The notes under the pieces are model-generated. The model made no database searches, was not told the DNA's origin, and was given only the letters and a program-made list of their open reading frames with translations. Made by a program: the position numbers and the translations under genes. Positions 24,956 through 34,396 of a stretch of 64,000 nucleotides of DNA are shown one piece after another. Every line of letters starts with the position of its first letter. The stretch's first letter is position 1. The DNA is from Lentzea sp. NBRC 105346 (GTDB lineage Bacteria; Actinomycetota; Actinomycetes; Mycobacteriales; Pseudonocardiaceae), in NCBI RefSeq assembly GCF_030269605.1, contig NZ_BSTQ01000007.1, positions 62,001 through 126,000 of the forward strand, given 5' to 3'.

Positions 24956-25420
24956 CTAGAGCCCGATGTCGATGACGACGCGGGTCGGGTTGTCGAGCAG
25001 GAACACCCGGTGCCACGAGTTGGCGTTGGCGTATCCGAGCCCGACGGTCAGGTTCGCCTCGAAGTCACACGTGAGCGCGACCCCGCGAACGTTGGCGAGT
25101 GCGGGCGTCGGGAAGTTCCGCGGCCCGGTGTAGGTCGGGTTCCCGGCATCGTCGTGCGCCGCGGCGGGCGCGAGACGAACCTCCAGGAAACCGTTGCCGG
25201 GCACGGAAACCGGGTTACCGGGCCCGCAGTCGTAGAGCTGGTCGACCTCGTTGACGAAGAACTCCGGCCGGTTGCCGTTCAGGTCGAGCACCACGCGGTC
25301 GAAGCCCGTGTGCCTGCCCGTTCTGATGGCGGTGAGGGTCGGGGTGCTGGTCGCGGAGGCGGCCGGGACGATGTAGAACACCGCCGCGATCGCGAGAAGC
25401 AGGACGGCGAGTCTCTTCAT
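24956..25420 (-). CDS. Secreted AMIN-like domain protein
   Basis: 154 residues: signal peptide (residues 1-23, ending ASA) and one compact beta domain beginning LTAIRTGRHTGFDRVVLDLNG and ending RVFLLDNPTRVVIDIG, the pattern of the AMIN-like domain of actinobacterial (lipo)proteins, which are thought to act at the cell wall. Two cysteines (LYDCGPG, ALTCDF) may form a disulfide. Tandem paralog of the next gene; about half the residues match. Function unknown. Confidence 0.8.
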   Translation of the reverse strand: MKRLAVLLLAIAAVFYIVPAASATSTPTLTAIRTGRHTGFDRVVLDLNGNRPEFFVNEVDQLYDCGPGNPVSVPGNGFLEVRLAPAAAHDDAGNPTYTGPRNFPTPALANVRGVALTCDFEANLTVGLGYANANSWHRVFLLDNPTRVVIDIGL

Positions 25421-25483
25421 GTTGGCCCCCTCTCAGGGCTACCTCGATGAAAGAGCAGACGCGCCGTCCCGCCCAGGGTTGCG

Positions 25484-25948
25484 TCAGTTCTTGATGTCGA
25501 TCACCAGGCGCAACGGGTTCTGCAGGAAGAACACCGAGTGCGCCGAACCGGGCCGCTCGTAGCCCACGACCACCCCGAGGTCGGCCTCGAAGTCACACGT
25601 GATCGCGACGCCGCGCACGTTGGTGAGTCCCGGCGTGTCGAACTTGCGCGGACCGGTGTAGGTCGGGTTTCCGGCATCATCGTATGTGGCGGCGGGCTGC
25701 GCGTGCACCTCGAGGAACTCGTTGCCGGACACCGAGATCGGCTTGCCGGACGCGCAGTTCGCGGGCTCGGTCGTCACGAACGAGGAAGTCCCCGGCTGCG
25801 GCCCGGTGAGGTCGAGCACCACCCGGTCGTACCCGATGTTCCGCCCGGTCCTGATGTTCGTCAGGTGCGCGATCGAGTCGGCGTTGGCGGCCGGCACCAC
25901 CGCGAACATCGCCACGGCGGCCAAGAGCAGCACGAAGAAACGCTTCAT
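25484..25948 (-). CDS. Secreted AMIN-like domain protein (paralog)
   Basis: 154 residues with the same length, signal peptide (ending ANA), conserved GFDRVVLDL-like strand ([12 protein letters not shown]), paired cysteines and C-terminal NPLRLVIDI. It is a tandem duplicate of the gene at 24956, separated by 63 bases. It lies 25 bases past the polysaccharide deacetylase gene stop, so a wall-related role for the trio is reasonable but inferred. Confidence 0.8.
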   Translation of the reverse strand: MKRFFVLLLAAVAMFAVVPAANADSIAHLTNIRTGRNIGYDRVVLDLTGPQPGTSSFVTTEPANCASGKPISVSGNEFLEVHAQPAATYDDAGNPTYTGPRKFDTPGLTNVRGVAITCDFEADLGVVVGYERPGSAHSVFFLQNPLRLVIDIKN

Positions 25949-25973
25949 GAGTCTCCCCCTCAGTCGGAAAGCG

Positions 25974-26750
25974 TTATGCCAGGAAGTCTTCCAGAGGAAC
26001 CGGCGTCAGGCCGTCGGCTTTGGCCCGATCGAGAAACGCCTGGAAGTCCTCGGCGAACGTGCTCCGGAAGTGCATCAGCACGATGTCACCCTTGTTGAGC
26101 TTGTCGCCGGCCTGGAACTGCACGTGCCCGTCGTTCACCGCGGCGGTCCACAACACCAGCGCCTTGAACCCGCAGTCGGCCGCGGCCTTGCGCGTGGTGG
26201 CGTCGTAGTTGCCGAACGGCGGCCGGAACAACGTGGGCCGCTTGCCGTACTCGCCGGCGATGAAGTCGGCGTTGGAGCAGATCTCCTGCTTCTGGAACTC
26301 GTAGCCCTTACCGCTCATGTTCGGGTGGTTCGCCGTGTGGCTGTGCACCGTCACGGGCAGGGGCTTGAAGTAGTCCTTGTGCCCCTCGATGTACTTGGTG
26401 TTGAGGAAGAGCGACGGCCGGATGCCCGCCTTCTTCATCATCTCGGCCGCCGCCGGATGCTTGATCGCCCCGTCGTCGATCGTGATGAAGACGTACGGTT
26501 TGTCCGTCGCGATCCGGCTGACCACGGGCACCATCCCGTGCTCGATCGGCGGTGCCGTCGCCTGCACCGTCCCGTACGCGTACGGCGGCGGGAACATCAC
26601 CGGAGGCGGCGGCGGAGTGGTCGTGGTCGTCGGACTCGGCGACGACGTCGTCAGGACGGGTGCCTGCGGCGGAGCCTCCGGCTCACGGGCACAGGACACC
26701 GCAACAGCCGCGATCAACAACGCGGCGGCAACACGCAACTTTCCCCCCAC
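25974..26750 (-). CDS. Polysaccharide deacetylase lipoprotein (NodB domain)
   Basis: 258 residues. Lipobox AVSC places Cys20 as the lipidated residue, followed by a Thr/Pro-rich linker. The NodB domain shows motif 1 as ITIDDG (usually TFDDG; the metal-binding Asp is kept), motif 2 HSHTANHP and motif 3 RPPFGNYD. Such enzymes remove acetyl groups from peptidoglycan or chitin-like polymers outside the membrane. First gene of a minus-strand trio with two AMIN-like proteins. Confidence 0.88.
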   Translation of the reverse strand: MGGKLRVAAALLIAAVAVSCAREPEAPPQAPVLTTSSPSPTTTTTPPPPPVMFPPPYAYGTVQATAPPIEHGMVPVVSRIATDKPYVFITIDDGAIKHPAAAEMMKKAGIRPSLFLNTKYIEGHKDYFKPLPVTVHSHTANHPNMSGKGYEFQKQEICSNADFIAGEYGKRPTLFRPPFGNYDATTRKAAADCGFKALVLWTAAVNDGHVQFQAGDKLNKGDIVLMHFRSTFAEDFQAFLDRAKADGLTPVPLEDFLA

Positions 26751-26834
26751 AACTCGGAGACGTTAGAGAGGCCGCTCGGGTTGCACGGGACTAGGGTCGT
26801 CAAGGTCACATTCATCTCGTGTGGAGGGATTGCG

Positions 26835-27362
26835 ATGTTCCTCGAGCGCCCGGCCGCTCCCGACCCCTACTCGCTGCTCCCGAAGGTCGCGTCCTTCGAC
26901 GTGACGTCGACGGACGTGAGCGACGGAGAGCAGCTCCCCGACGCGCAGGTCTTCGAGGGCGGCAACACGTCCCCGCAACTGAGCTGGTCCGGTTTCCCGG
27001 CCGAGACGAAGAGCTTCGTGGTGACCTGCTTCGACCCGGACGCGCCGACCCCGTCCGGTTTCTGGCACTGGGTCGCGGTCAACATCCCCGCCTCCGTGCA
27101 GTCCCTGGAGACGGGCGCGGGTGCCTCCGACGCCTCGTTGCCCGGTGACGCCTTCCACGTGCGTTCGGACTACGGCCAGCGCGCTTTCGGCGGAGCCGCG
27201 CCGCCGAAGGGCGACATGCCGCACCGCTACTACTTCGTGGTGCACGCGGTGGACGTGGAGAAGCTGGACGTGGACGAGAACGCGTCGCCGGCGGTGGTCA
27301 GCTTCAACCTCGCGTTCCACACGCTGGCAAGGGCCATCATCACACCCACTTACCAGCACTGA
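26835..27362 (+). CDS. YbhB/YbcL family PEBP-like protein
   Basis: 175 residues of the phosphatidylethanolamine-binding/Raf kinase inhibitor-like family. The ligand pocket motifs [15 protein letters not shown] and [12 protein letters not shown] are conserved. Bacterial members are cytoplasmic with no settled role. ATG 26835 is preceded by GGAGGG. Mycothione reductase follows 39 bases downstream behind a long hairpin. Confidence 0.9.
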   Translation: MFLERPAAPDPYSLLPKVASFDVTSTDVSDGEQLPDAQVFEGGNTSPQLSWSGFPAETKSFVVTCFDPDAPTPSGFWHWVAVNIPASVQSLETGAGASDASLPGDAFHVRSDYGQRAFGGAAPPKGDMPHRYYFVVHAVDVEKLDVDENASPAVVSFNLAFHTLARAIITPTYQH

Positions 27363-27370
27363 GTGGAACA

Positions 27371-27412
27371 AAGTGCCTCACGCCGATGGTTGGATCAAGG
27401 CGTGAGGCACTT
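27371..27412 (+). promoter_or_regulatory. Perfect 14-bp hairpin covering the mycothione reductase start
   Basis: AAGTGCCTCACGCC (27371-27384) and its exact complement (27399-27412) surround a 14-base loop. The second arm contains the GTG start (27402-27404) and the last two bases of the AAGG ribosome-binding site, so the folded RNA would hide the start. It may also act as a DNA operator or a terminator of the PEBP gene, though no T-run follows. Confidence 0.6.
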
Positions 27413-28772
27413 CGACCTGGTCATCATCGGCACCGGCTCCGGCAACTCGATCCCCGACGAGCGCTTCGCCCACTGGAACATCGCGATAGTCGAGAAGGGT
27501 GTCTTCGGCGGCACCTGCCTCAACATGGGCTGCATCCCCACGAAGATGTTCGTCCACACCGCCGACCAGGCCGCCGCTCCGGCCAACGCCGCGAAGCTCG
27601 GCGTGGACGCCCATCTGGACGGTGTCCGCTGGCCCGACGTCCGCGACCGGATCTTCGGCCGGATCGACCCGATCGCGAAGTCGGGCCGCGACTGGCGCGC
27701 CAACGACAACCCGAACGTCACGGTCTTCGAGGGCACGGCGAGGTTCGTCGGCCCGAAGACCCTCGACACGGGCACCGGCGAGACGATCACGGCGGACCGG
27801 TTCGTGATCGCCGCGGGCAGCCGCCCCGTCGTCCCGGACGTGGCCGACCTGGAGACGGTCGGCTACCACACCAGCGACACGATCATGCGCCTGGAAGAGC
27901 TGCCGCAACGGATGATCATCCTGGGCAGCGGCTTCGTGGCCACGGAGTTCGCACACGTCTTCTCCAGCTTCGGGGTCCAGGTCACGCTCGTGGCCCGCGG
28001 CGATCTCCTCCTGAGCAAGGAGGACCGCGAGATCTCCGAACGCTTCACCGAGATCGCCAAGGACAAGTGGGACGTCCGGCTGAAGCGCAAGGCCGTGCGC
28101 GCGGAACGCCTCGGTGACATCACCCGCCTGCACCTCGAAGGCCCGGAGGGCGAGGAGAACGTCGACGCGGAGGTGCTCCTCGTGGCCGTCGGCCGCACGC
28201 CGAACTCGGACCTGCTCGGCCTCGACCAGGCCGGGATCGCCCAGCACGACGACGGCCGCGTCAAGGTCGACGAGTACCAGCGCACGAACGTCGACGGCAT
28301 CTACGCGTTGGGCGACATCAGCTCGGACTACCAGCTGAAGCACGTGGCCAACCACGAGGCTCGGGTCGTGCAGCACAACCTGATCAACGACGAGAAGATC
28401 AGGTCGGACCACCGCTTCGTGCCCGCCGCCGTGTTCTCGGCACCGCAGATCGCGAGCGTCGGCCTGACGGAAGAACAGGCGAAGGCGAAGAACATCCGGT
28501 ACGTGACCGCGAGCCAGGCCTACGCGTCGATCGCGTACGGCTGGGCCATGGAGGACACGACGGGTTTCGCGAAGCTGTTGGCGGACCCGGAAAGTGGCCA
28601 AATTCTGGGCGCGCACATCATCGGGCCGCAGGCGTCTACGGTGATCCAGCCGATCATCCAGGCGATGAGCTTCGGTCTGGACGCGCGCAGCATGGCGCGG
28701 GGCCAGTACTGGATCCATCCCGCGATGCCCGAGATCGTCGAAAACGCTCTGCTGAACCTCCCGTTGGACTGA
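27402..28772 (+). CDS. mtr: Mycothione reductase
   Basis: 456 residues, a class I flavoprotein disulfide reductase. N-terminal FAD motif IIGTGSGNSIPDERF is the mycothione reductase version of GxGxxG, GGTCLNMGCIPTKMF holds the redox cysteine pair, IILGSGFVATEFAHVFSSFG binds NADPH, and YWIHPAMPEIVENAL carries the catalytic His-Glu. It reduces the disulfide of mycothiol, the actinobacterial thiol buffer. GTG 27402 gives the expected start (VRHFDLVIIG). Its initiation site lies in a perfect hairpin. Confidence 0.93.
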   Translation: MRHFDLVIIGTGSGNSIPDERFAHWNIAIVEKGVFGGTCLNMGCIPTKMFVHTADQAAAPANAAKLGVDAHLDGVRWPDVRDRIFGRIDPIAKSGRDWRANDNPNVTVFEGTARFVGPKTLDTGTGETITADRFVIAAGSRPVVPDVADLETVGYHTSDTIMRLEELPQRMIILGSGFVATEFAHVFSSFGVQVTLVARGDLLLSKEDREISERFTEIAKDKWDVRLKRKAVRAERLGDITRLHLEGPEGEENVDAEVLLVAVGRTPNSDLLGLDQAGIAQHDDGRVKVDEYQRTNVDGIYALGDISSDYQLKHVANHEARVVQHNLINDEKIRSDHRFVPAAVFSAPQIASVGLTEEQAKAKNIRYVTASQAYASIAYGWAMEDTTGFAKLLADPESGQILGAHIIGPQASTVIQPIIQAMSFGLDARSMARGQYWIHPAMPEIVENALLNLPLD

Positions 28773-28837
28773 AACGCCCTAGCACATAGGGACTTCTGCC
28801 ACTGGAGTGCGCGCATTCGACCCTTCACGATGCTCCG

Positions 28838-29257
28838 ATGGGAGAGAAGGGGAGGGTGCTGGTCGCCTACACCTCGACCATCGCCGCCACAGACGAGATC
28901 GCCAAAGTCATCGGTACGGAGCTCGCCGGATGCGGGCTCCGCGTGACCGTCCTCAGCGTCGCGGACACGGCGAGCTTGCACGACTTCGGAGCCGTGATCA
29001 TGGGCGACGCCGCCGCCCGTGACGCGCACCGGTTCGTGAAGCTGCACAAGGTTCCGTTGCGCCGCACGCCACTCTGGCTGTTCCACCGGGGTCAGCCGCC
29101 GGTGCCACCGGAGGTGACGCGGATGATCCGCCGGCTCGGGGCCAGCGGACCGGTCAGCTTCGGGGGCGCGGCACCGGACTGGGACCGCGCCAAAGCCTGG
29201 GCCCGCTACCTAGCGGACCAGCTAACGGTGCTGCACCGCGGGTTCGTCAGCAACTAG
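28838..29257 (+). CDS. Flavodoxin domain protein
   Basis: 139 residues. VLVAYTSTIAATDEIAKVIGTELA is the phosphate-binding loop of a flavodoxin-like FMN fold, of the short type found in protoporphyrinogen oxidase HemG-like and small actinobacterial proteins. Phosphate-loop serine/threonines are present; aromatic flanking residues are less clear, so FMN binding is likely but not certain. Electron partner unknown. It follows mycothione reductase by 65 bases and its tail overlaps the convergent MFS gene by 4. Confidence 0.75.
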   Translation: MGEKGRVLVAYTSTIAATDEIAKVIGTELAGCGLRVTVLSVADTASLHDFGAVIMGDAAARDAHRFVKLHKVPLRRTPLWLFHRGQPPVPPEVTRMIRRLGASGPVSFGGAAPDWDRAKAWARYLADQLTVLHRGFVSN

Positions 29258-30522
29258 ATGACGCGGGGGCGCCCAGCGATCACGCCGAACGCCGTCAGCG
29301 CGCCCAGCAGCGCCAGCTGCACGACGAGCGCCACCGACCACGTGCCGGTGAAGTCACGCAGCACGCCGAACGCGAACGGGCCGGTGGCGGCGATCAGGTA
29401 GCCGATCGACTGCGACATCGCCGAGAGGCGCGCGGTGTCCGAAGTGGACCGGGTGCGCAGCGACACGATGAGCAGCGCGAGCGGGAACATGCCCATGCCC
29501 AGGCCGATCAGCACCACCCACAGGGCGGGCGCGAGCGTGGGCGCGACCAGCAGACCGAGGATGCCCGCGAACGACAGCAGGCCGAGCAGCACCACCATGC
29601 CGGCCTGTGAGGCCTGCCGCGCGGCGATCGGCGGCACGATGAGGCTGACCGGGACGCTGAGCAGCATGGACACCGCGAGCAGCAGTCCGGCGGTGTTCCG
29701 GTCGACGCCCGCGTCGTTGAGGATCGCGGGCAGCCAGCCCATGACGGTGTAGGCGAACAGCGACTGCAGCCCGAAGAAGACGGTGATCACCCACGCGAGC
29801 GGCGAACGCAGCATCGAACCGGATGCCGACGCGGAACGAACACCCGTCGTCCGAGTTGGAGCACCGTGCCGCGCACCGGCGGCCCACACGAGCAAGGCGG
29901 CGAGCGAGAGCAGCGCCCACGCGCCGACCGCGCCGCGCCAGGAGCCGATGAGCTCCTCGAGGCGCGGGGTCGCGGCGGCGGCGAGTGCCGCTCCCGCGGC
30001 GAGCGCTGCCGTGTACACGCCGGTGAGCAGGCCGACCCTGGCCGGGAACGAGTCCTTGACCACGACCGGGATCAGCACGTTCGACACGGCGATCCCGGCG
30101 CAGGCGATGAACGTGCCGCCCAGAACCACCCACGGACCGTCGATCACGCGGAGCACGAGACCAAGGGTCAGCACCGCGAGCGACAGACCCACCGCCCGAG
30201 CCATGCCGAGCCGGCGACCGAGCCACGGAGCGGCGAACGCCGCGAAGCCGAAGCAGAGCGCCGGAACGGCGGTCAGCGCGCTGGTCCATGCGGCGGAAAC
30301 ACCCAGGGCGGACCGGACATCGCCGAGGACCGAGGCCAGACTGGTCACCGCGGGCCGGAGGTTCGCTGCCGCCAGGGCGACCCCCACAGCGAGCAGCGTG
30401 GTTCCGATCAGCGGAACGTGACGATTCTTAACCGCGATCGGCACCGGTTGAACACGATCGGTGGCAATCTGGGCGTCGAGAGTCGTCTGCTGAATCGTCA
30501 CGCGCTCTACTATCGCAGACAT
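29254..30522 (-). CDS. MFS transporter, CynX/NimT family
   Basis: 422 residues with 12 hydrophobic segments after a 35-residue cytoplasmic N-terminus. NLRPAVTSLASVLGDV is the signature of the cyanate/nitroimidazole (CynX/NimT) branch; GWLPAIL and the second-half GMFPLALLIVSLRTR also fit. Transported solute is unknown. ATG 30522 is chosen; the frame stays open far upstream only because of high GC. It is divergent from a FadR-type regulator, the standard arrangement for this transporter family. Confidence 0.88.
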   Translation of the reverse strand: MSAIVERVTIQQTTLDAQIATDRVQPVPIAVKNRHVPLIGTTLLAVGVALAAANLRPAVTSLASVLGDVRSALGVSAAWTSALTAVPALCFGFAAFAAPWLGRRLGMARAVGLSLAVLTLGLVLRVIDGPWVVLGGTFIACAGIAVSNVLIPVVVKDSFPARVGLLTGVYTAALAAGAALAAAATPRLEELIGSWRGAVGAWALLSLAALLVWAAGARHGAPTRTTGVRSASASGSMLRSPLAWVITVFFGLQSLFAYTVMGWLPAILNDAGVDRNTAGLLLAVSMLLSVPVSLIVPPIAARQASQAGMVVLLGLLSFAGILGLLVAPTLAPALWVVLIGLGMGMFPLALLIVSLRTRSTSDTARLSAMSQSIGYLIAATGPFAFGVLRDFTGTWSVALVVQLALLGALTAFGVIAGRPRVI

Positions 30523-30529
30523 GGGATGT
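30519..30529. promoter_or_regulatory. Candidate GntR operator
   Basis: ACAT-GGG-ATGT is a short inverted repeat covering the MFS start codon and 21 bases before the GntR start, a suitable place for mutual control. Weak evidence based on position and symmetry. Confidence 0.3.
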
Positions 30530-30549
30530 TCGGATGAAAGGATGACGCT

Positions 30550-31221
30550 GTGCCGTTGGCCACTACCCGACGGGCGGGCCTCGTTGACCAGGTGATCGAG
30601 CAGATGAGAGCGACGATCACCAGCGGCGAGTGGCCCGTCGGGCAGCGCATCCCGCCGGAGCCCGAGCTGGTCACCGCCCTCGGCGTCGGGCGCAACACCG
30701 TGCGCGAAGCCGTCCGGGCGCTGTCGCACGCGGGCCTGCTGGAGGTCAGACAGGGCGACGGGACGTTCGTCCGCGCGACCAGCGAGCTCTCCGGCGCGGT
30801 CCGCCGCATGTGCGGCAACGAGCTGCGCGAGGTGCTGCAGGTTCGCCGCACGCTCGAGGTCGAGGGCGCCAGGCTCGCCGCGACGCACCGCACCGAGGCG
30901 GAGCTCGCGACGCTGACCACGTTGCTCGCCCAGCGGGACGGCGCACTCGCGGCACAGGACTGGGACCGGGTCGTCGAGCACGACACCGCGTTCCACCTGC
31001 TGCTCGTGAAGTCCTCGCACAACACCCTGCTCGCCGAGCTCTACCAGGGGCTCTCCGAGGCGGTCAGGGCCAGTGTCGCGGCATCGGTCGACACGTCGCT
31101 GCCGTTCCACAACCAGGTGTCGCACACCGGGCTGCTGGACGCGGTCCGCGCGGGCGACCCGGCGAAGGCCGCCGCGGAGGCGGGCGGGTTCCTGGAGGAG
31201 CTGCTGCAGAAGCACGGGTGA
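30550..31221 (+). CDS. FadR/GntR family regulator
   Basis: 223 residues from GTG 30550. Winged helix at residues 8-75 (IPPEPELVTALGVGRNTVREAVRALSHAG is cut here to its core: LGVGRNTVREAVRAL) and a C-terminal FCD all-helical domain with metal-binding histidines (VVEHDTAFHLLLV, SHTGLLDAV). FCD regulators sense small carboxylic acids. It is divergently paired with the MFS transporter, which it most likely controls; the epoxide hydrolase downstream may also be in its reach. Confidence 0.9.
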   Translation: MPLATTRRAGLVDQVIEQMRATITSGEWPVGQRIPPEPELVTALGVGRNTVREAVRALSHAGLLEVRQGDGTFVRATSELSGAVRRMCGNELREVLQVRRTLEVEGARLAATHRTEAELATLTTLLAQRDGALAAQDWDRVVEHDTAFHLLLVKSSHNTLLAELYQGLSEAVRASVAASVDTSLPFHNQVSHTGLLDAVRAGDPAKAAAEAGGFLEELLQKHG

Positions 31222-31263
31222 AAAGGACTGAACCTGTCCGCGTTTGCTCGTAGCGTGAGCGAC

Positions 31264-32364
31264 ATGGACATCACCCCGTTCCGCATCGAGATCCCGCACG
31301 CCGACATCGAGGACCTGAAGGCCCGGCTGGCGAACACGCGCTGGCCGGGACCGGACCTGCCGGGAGCCGGCTGGTCGTACGGCGTGCCCGTCGACTACCT
31401 GCGGTCGCTCGCGTCCTACTGGGAGCAGGAGTACGACTGGCGCGCGTGGGAGGCGCGGCTGAACTCGTACCCGCAGTTCGTCACCGAGATCGACGGTCAG
31501 CGCATCCACTTCCTGCACGTGCGGTCGGAGAGCCCGGACGCGCTGCCGCTGGTCCTCACGCACGGGTGGCCCGGCTCGGTCGTCGAGTTCCTCGACGTGA
31601 TCGAGCCGCTGTCGCAGGACTTCCACCTGGTGATCCCCTCGATCCCGGGTTTCGGCTTCTCCACCCCGAAGACGGAGACCGGCTGGAACGTCAACCGCAT
31701 CGCGCGGGCGTTCGCGGCGCTGATGACCGGCCTGGGCTACGAGCGGTACGGCGCGCAGGGCGGCGACTGGGGATCGGCCATCTCGCAGGCCATCGGCCAG
31801 GTCGACCCCGAGCACGTCGTGGGCGTGCACGTGAACATGCTGATGACGTACCGAATCCCCGGCATCGAGTTGTCCGCGGACGACGAGAAGCGCCTGGAGG
31901 GGCTGGACCGGTACATGCAGGAGCTGTCCGGCTACATGCACATCCAGCGCACCCGGCCGCGCACGCTCGCGTACGGGCTGCACGATTCGCCGGTGGGTCA
32001 GCTGGCGTGGATCGCCGAGAAGTTCCGCGAGTGGACCGACTCCGACGAGGTACCGGAGGACGCGGTGAACCGCGACCTGATGCTGACCAACATCTCGATC
32101 TACTGGTTCACCGGCACGGCGGGCTCGTCGGCGGACCTCTACCGCGAGCAGGACTCCGCGTGGGGCAAGCGCGAGACGACGACCGTGCCGACCGGCGTCG
32201 CGGTCTTCCCGCACGACCTCGGCTCGCCGGTGCGAACGCTGGCGGAGAAGATGATCCCGACGCTCGTGCACTGGACGGAGTTCGACCGCGGCGGCCACTT
32301 CGCCGCCATGGAGGAGCCCGACCTGCTGGTTGCCGACATCAGGAAGTTCTTCGGAGAGCTGTGA
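31264..32364 (+). CDS. Epoxide hydrolase family alpha/beta hydrolase
   Basis: 366 residues. Residues 1-110 are the EHN domain ([23 protein letters not shown]), followed by [11 protein letters not shown] (oxyanion HGWP) and GGDWGSAIS with nucleophile Asp; the later [10 protein letters not shown] histidine completes the triad. These match microsomal-type epoxide hydrolases, which open epoxides to diols. Starts: ATG 31264 or GTG 31255. The stop overlaps the GTG of the next gene (GTGA), so they are coupled. Confidence 0.9.
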   Translation: MDITPFRIEIPHADIEDLKARLANTRWPGPDLPGAGWSYGVPVDYLRSLASYWEQEYDWRAWEARLNSYPQFVTEIDGQRIHFLHVRSESPDALPLVLTHGWPGSVVEFLDVIEPLSQDFHLVIPSIPGFGFSTPKTETGWNVNRIARAFAALMTGLGYERYGAQGGDWGSAISQAIGQVDPEHVVGVHVNMLMTYRIPGIELSADDEKRLEGLDRYMQELSGYMHIQRTRPRTLAYGLHDSPVGQLAWIAEKFREWTDSDEVPEDAVNRDLMLTNISIYWFTGTAGSSADLYREQDSAWGKRETTTVPTGVAVFPHDLGSPVRTLAEKMIPTLVHWTEFDRGGHFAAMEEPDLLVADIRKFFGEL

Positions 32365-33449
32365 AACTGTCCCTGCGCACATTGAACCGCACACTCCTGG
32401 CGCGTCAGCTCCTGCTGGCGCGCCAGGACGTGCCGGTCGTCGACGCCATCACCCACCTCGTCGGACTCCAGGCGCAAACCACCACGCCGCCGTATCTGGC
32501 GCTGTGGTCGCGGCTTCAGTCGTTTTCGGTCGACGACCTCAGCTCGTTGATCGAAGACCGCACGCTGGTGCGGATGACGCTGATGCGCGGCACCCTGCAC
32601 CTCGTAGCGGCGCCGGACTGCGCGGCGCTGCGGCCCGTGCTGCAACCGATGCTGGCCAAGGGTTTGCAGAACGCCTACGGCCCGCAGCTGAAGTCCGTCG
32701 ACCTCGACGAGCTGGTCGCCGAGGCGGACTCGCTCCTGGCAGAGGGGCCGCTGACGGTCGCGGACCTGGGATCGCGCCTGCTGGAACGCTGGCCGGACTC
32801 GACCGCGCGGGCCCTGTCGTTCGGCGCGCAGTTGTTGTCCCCCATGGTCCGCGTGCCGCCGAGCGGTGTCTGGGGGCAGTCGGCCATGCCGTCGAACGGG
32901 TCGCTGCGCCAGTGGAGCGGTCTGGAGCTGCCGGACACCGCGCCCGCCGGCCCGATGATCGAGCGCTACCTGCGGGCGTTCGGTCCCGCATCCGCCGCGG
33001 ACATCGCCGCGTGGTCGAAGCTGACCGGGCTGCGGCCGCACATCAACCAGCTCGATCTCGTGAAGTACCAGGATCCCAACGGCCGCGAGCTGCTGGACGT
33101 GCCGGACGGTGAGCTGACCGACGAGGACGCACCCGCGCCGGTGCGGTACCTGCCGGTCTACGACAACCTGTTGCTGTCGCACGCCGATCGCACGCGCGTG
33201 ATGTCCGACGAGCACCGCAAGCGTTGGGGGGCCACGAAGAACGGCGTGTTCCCGCAGACGTTCCTGGTCGACGGGTTCGTGCGCGGCACGTGGGAGATCG
33301 AGGAGACGAAGGCCGCGGCGACGCTCGTGCTGACGGGGTACGCGAAGGTGTCCAAACGGGACCAGCAGGCGCTGTCCCGTGAGGGTGCGGCATTGCTGAA
33401 GTTCGTGGCACCCGGCAAGTCGCACGACTTTCGCTTCACACCCGCCTGA
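32361..33449 (+). CDS. Winged helix DNA-binding domain protein (HTH_42 family)
   Basis: 362 residues of PF06224, the AlkX/YcaQ-related family. Opening [19 protein letters not shown] and [20 protein letters not shown] are typical; [14 protein letters not shown] and [10 protein letters not shown] ([11 protein letters not shown]) also match. Some relatives are DNA glycosylases for crosslinks, but the catalytic QxQ/QxD motif here reads GLQAQTT. Activity is uncertain. Translationally coupled to the epoxide hydrolase; repair of epoxide-damaged DNA would make sense of the pairing but is inference. Confidence 0.85.
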   Translation: MKLSLRTLNRTLLARQLLLARQDVPVVDAITHLVGLQAQTTTPPYLALWSRLQSFSVDDLSSLIEDRTLVRMTLMRGTLHLVAAPDCAALRPVLQPMLAKGLQNAYGPQLKSVDLDELVAEADSLLAEGPLTVADLGSRLLERWPDSTARALSFGAQLLSPMVRVPPSGVWGQSAMPSNGSLRQWSGLELPDTAPAGPMIERYLRAFGPASAADIAAWSKLTGLRPHINQLDLVKYQDPNGRELLDVPDGELTDEDAPAPVRYLPVYDNLLLSHADRTRVMSDEHRKRWGATKNGVFPQTFLVDGFVRGTWEIEETKAAATLVLTGYAKVSKRDQQALSREGAALLKFVAPGKSHDFRFTPA

Positions 33450-34323
33450 TCACGTCCAGCGCCGCGGTGATCGCCGGGCGCCGCGACGCCTGTGTGCGCC
33501 ACACGGCGAACAGCCGGCGCGTCGGCGTCGGGCGCAACGGGATGACCCGGACATTGTCCGGCACGACACCACGACCGTGACGCGGCAGCAGCGCGACACC
33601 GATTCCCTTGGCCAGCAGGGCGAACTGCGTCTGGTACTCGCCGATGCGGTAGACGAGGTTCGGCTCGATGCCGGCCGCACGGAAGGTGTTGACGAGCCAG
33701 TCGTGGCAGATCGAACCCTCCGGCTGGCACATCCACCGCTCGTGCGCGAGGTCGGCCGGTTCGAGCACGTCCTTGTCCGCCAACGGGTTGCTCTCCGGGA
33801 TCAGCACGTCCGCGATGTCGTCGCAGATCTTCATCCGGGAGAGCTCGTCCGGCACGGGCAGCGGCGTGTTCGTCCAGTCGTGCACGACCGCGAGGTCCAG
33901 CTCACCGCGCGAGACGGCGTCAAGCGCTTCGGGCGGGTCGATCTCCAGCAGCCGCACGTCCAGCGCGGGGTGTTCCTCGGCCAGTTCGACCAGGACCCGC
34001 GGCATCAGCCCGCGCGCCGCCGTGGCGAACGACCCGATGCACAGCCGCCCGACCGCGGCGCCGCGCAGCTCCTCCAGCGTGACCTCGGCCTCTTCGACGA
34101 GTTTGAGCACGTGCCCGGCCGTCTCGACGAGCAGTTGCGCCGCGTCCGTCAGCGCGACGCCCCGGCCCCGCTTCTCCAGTAGCGTGGTTCGCGTCTCGCG
34201 TTCCAGCTTGGCGATCTGCTGCGAGATGGCCGACGGCGTGAACCCGAGAGCCTCCGCCGCCGCGCCCACCGAACCGTGCGCCGCCACGGCGTGCAGCGCA
34301 CGGAGCCGACCCATATCCAACAT
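33436..34323 (-). CDS. LysR family regulator
   Basis: 295 residues. N-terminal winged helix (LRALHAVAAHGSVGAAAEAL, TPSAISQQIAKLE) and two-lobe effector domain starting near residue 90 (GRLCIGSFATAARGLMP). It is divergent from the EamA transporter with a 73-base AT-richer gap, the classic LysR-target layout, so the transporter is the likely target. Its tail overlaps the HTH_42 gene by 14 bases. Confidence 0.92.
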   Translation of the reverse strand: MLDMGRLRALHAVAAHGSVGAAAEALGFTPSAISQQIAKLERETRTTLLEKRGRGVALTDAAQLLVETAGHVLKLVEEAEVTLEELRGAAVGRLCIGSFATAARGLMPRVLVELAEEHPALDVRLLEIDPPEALDAVSRGELDLAVVHDWTNTPLPVPDELSRMKICDDIADVLIPESNPLADKDVLEPADLAHERWMCQPEGSICHDWLVNTFRAAGIEPNLVYRIGEYQTQFALLAKGIGVALLPRHGRGVVPDNVRVIPLRPTPTRRLFAVWRTQASRRPAITAALDVIRRV

Positions 34324-34396
34324 GTAGCGATTCTAAACTATTCGGTTGAGCATAAATCACTGGTTCTTAACTGTTCTTGTCTTCAGACTCGATGAC
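34324..34396. promoter_or_regulatory. LysR/EamA divergent control region
   Basis: AT-rich for this genome. TTGAGC (about 34346-34351) followed after 16 bases by TAACTG is a possible promoter toward the transporter, giving a transcript that starts close to its GTG. No convincing LysR T-N11-A palindrome could be fixed by eye. Confidence 0.35.

Noticed and set aside
30523-32394. Very long minus-strand reading frame continuing upstream of the MFS transporter
   Set aside because: It runs antisense through the GntR and epoxide hydrolase genes and has low-complexity Arg/Val/Leu composition without motifs; it is open only because of high GC. The transporter starts at 30522.
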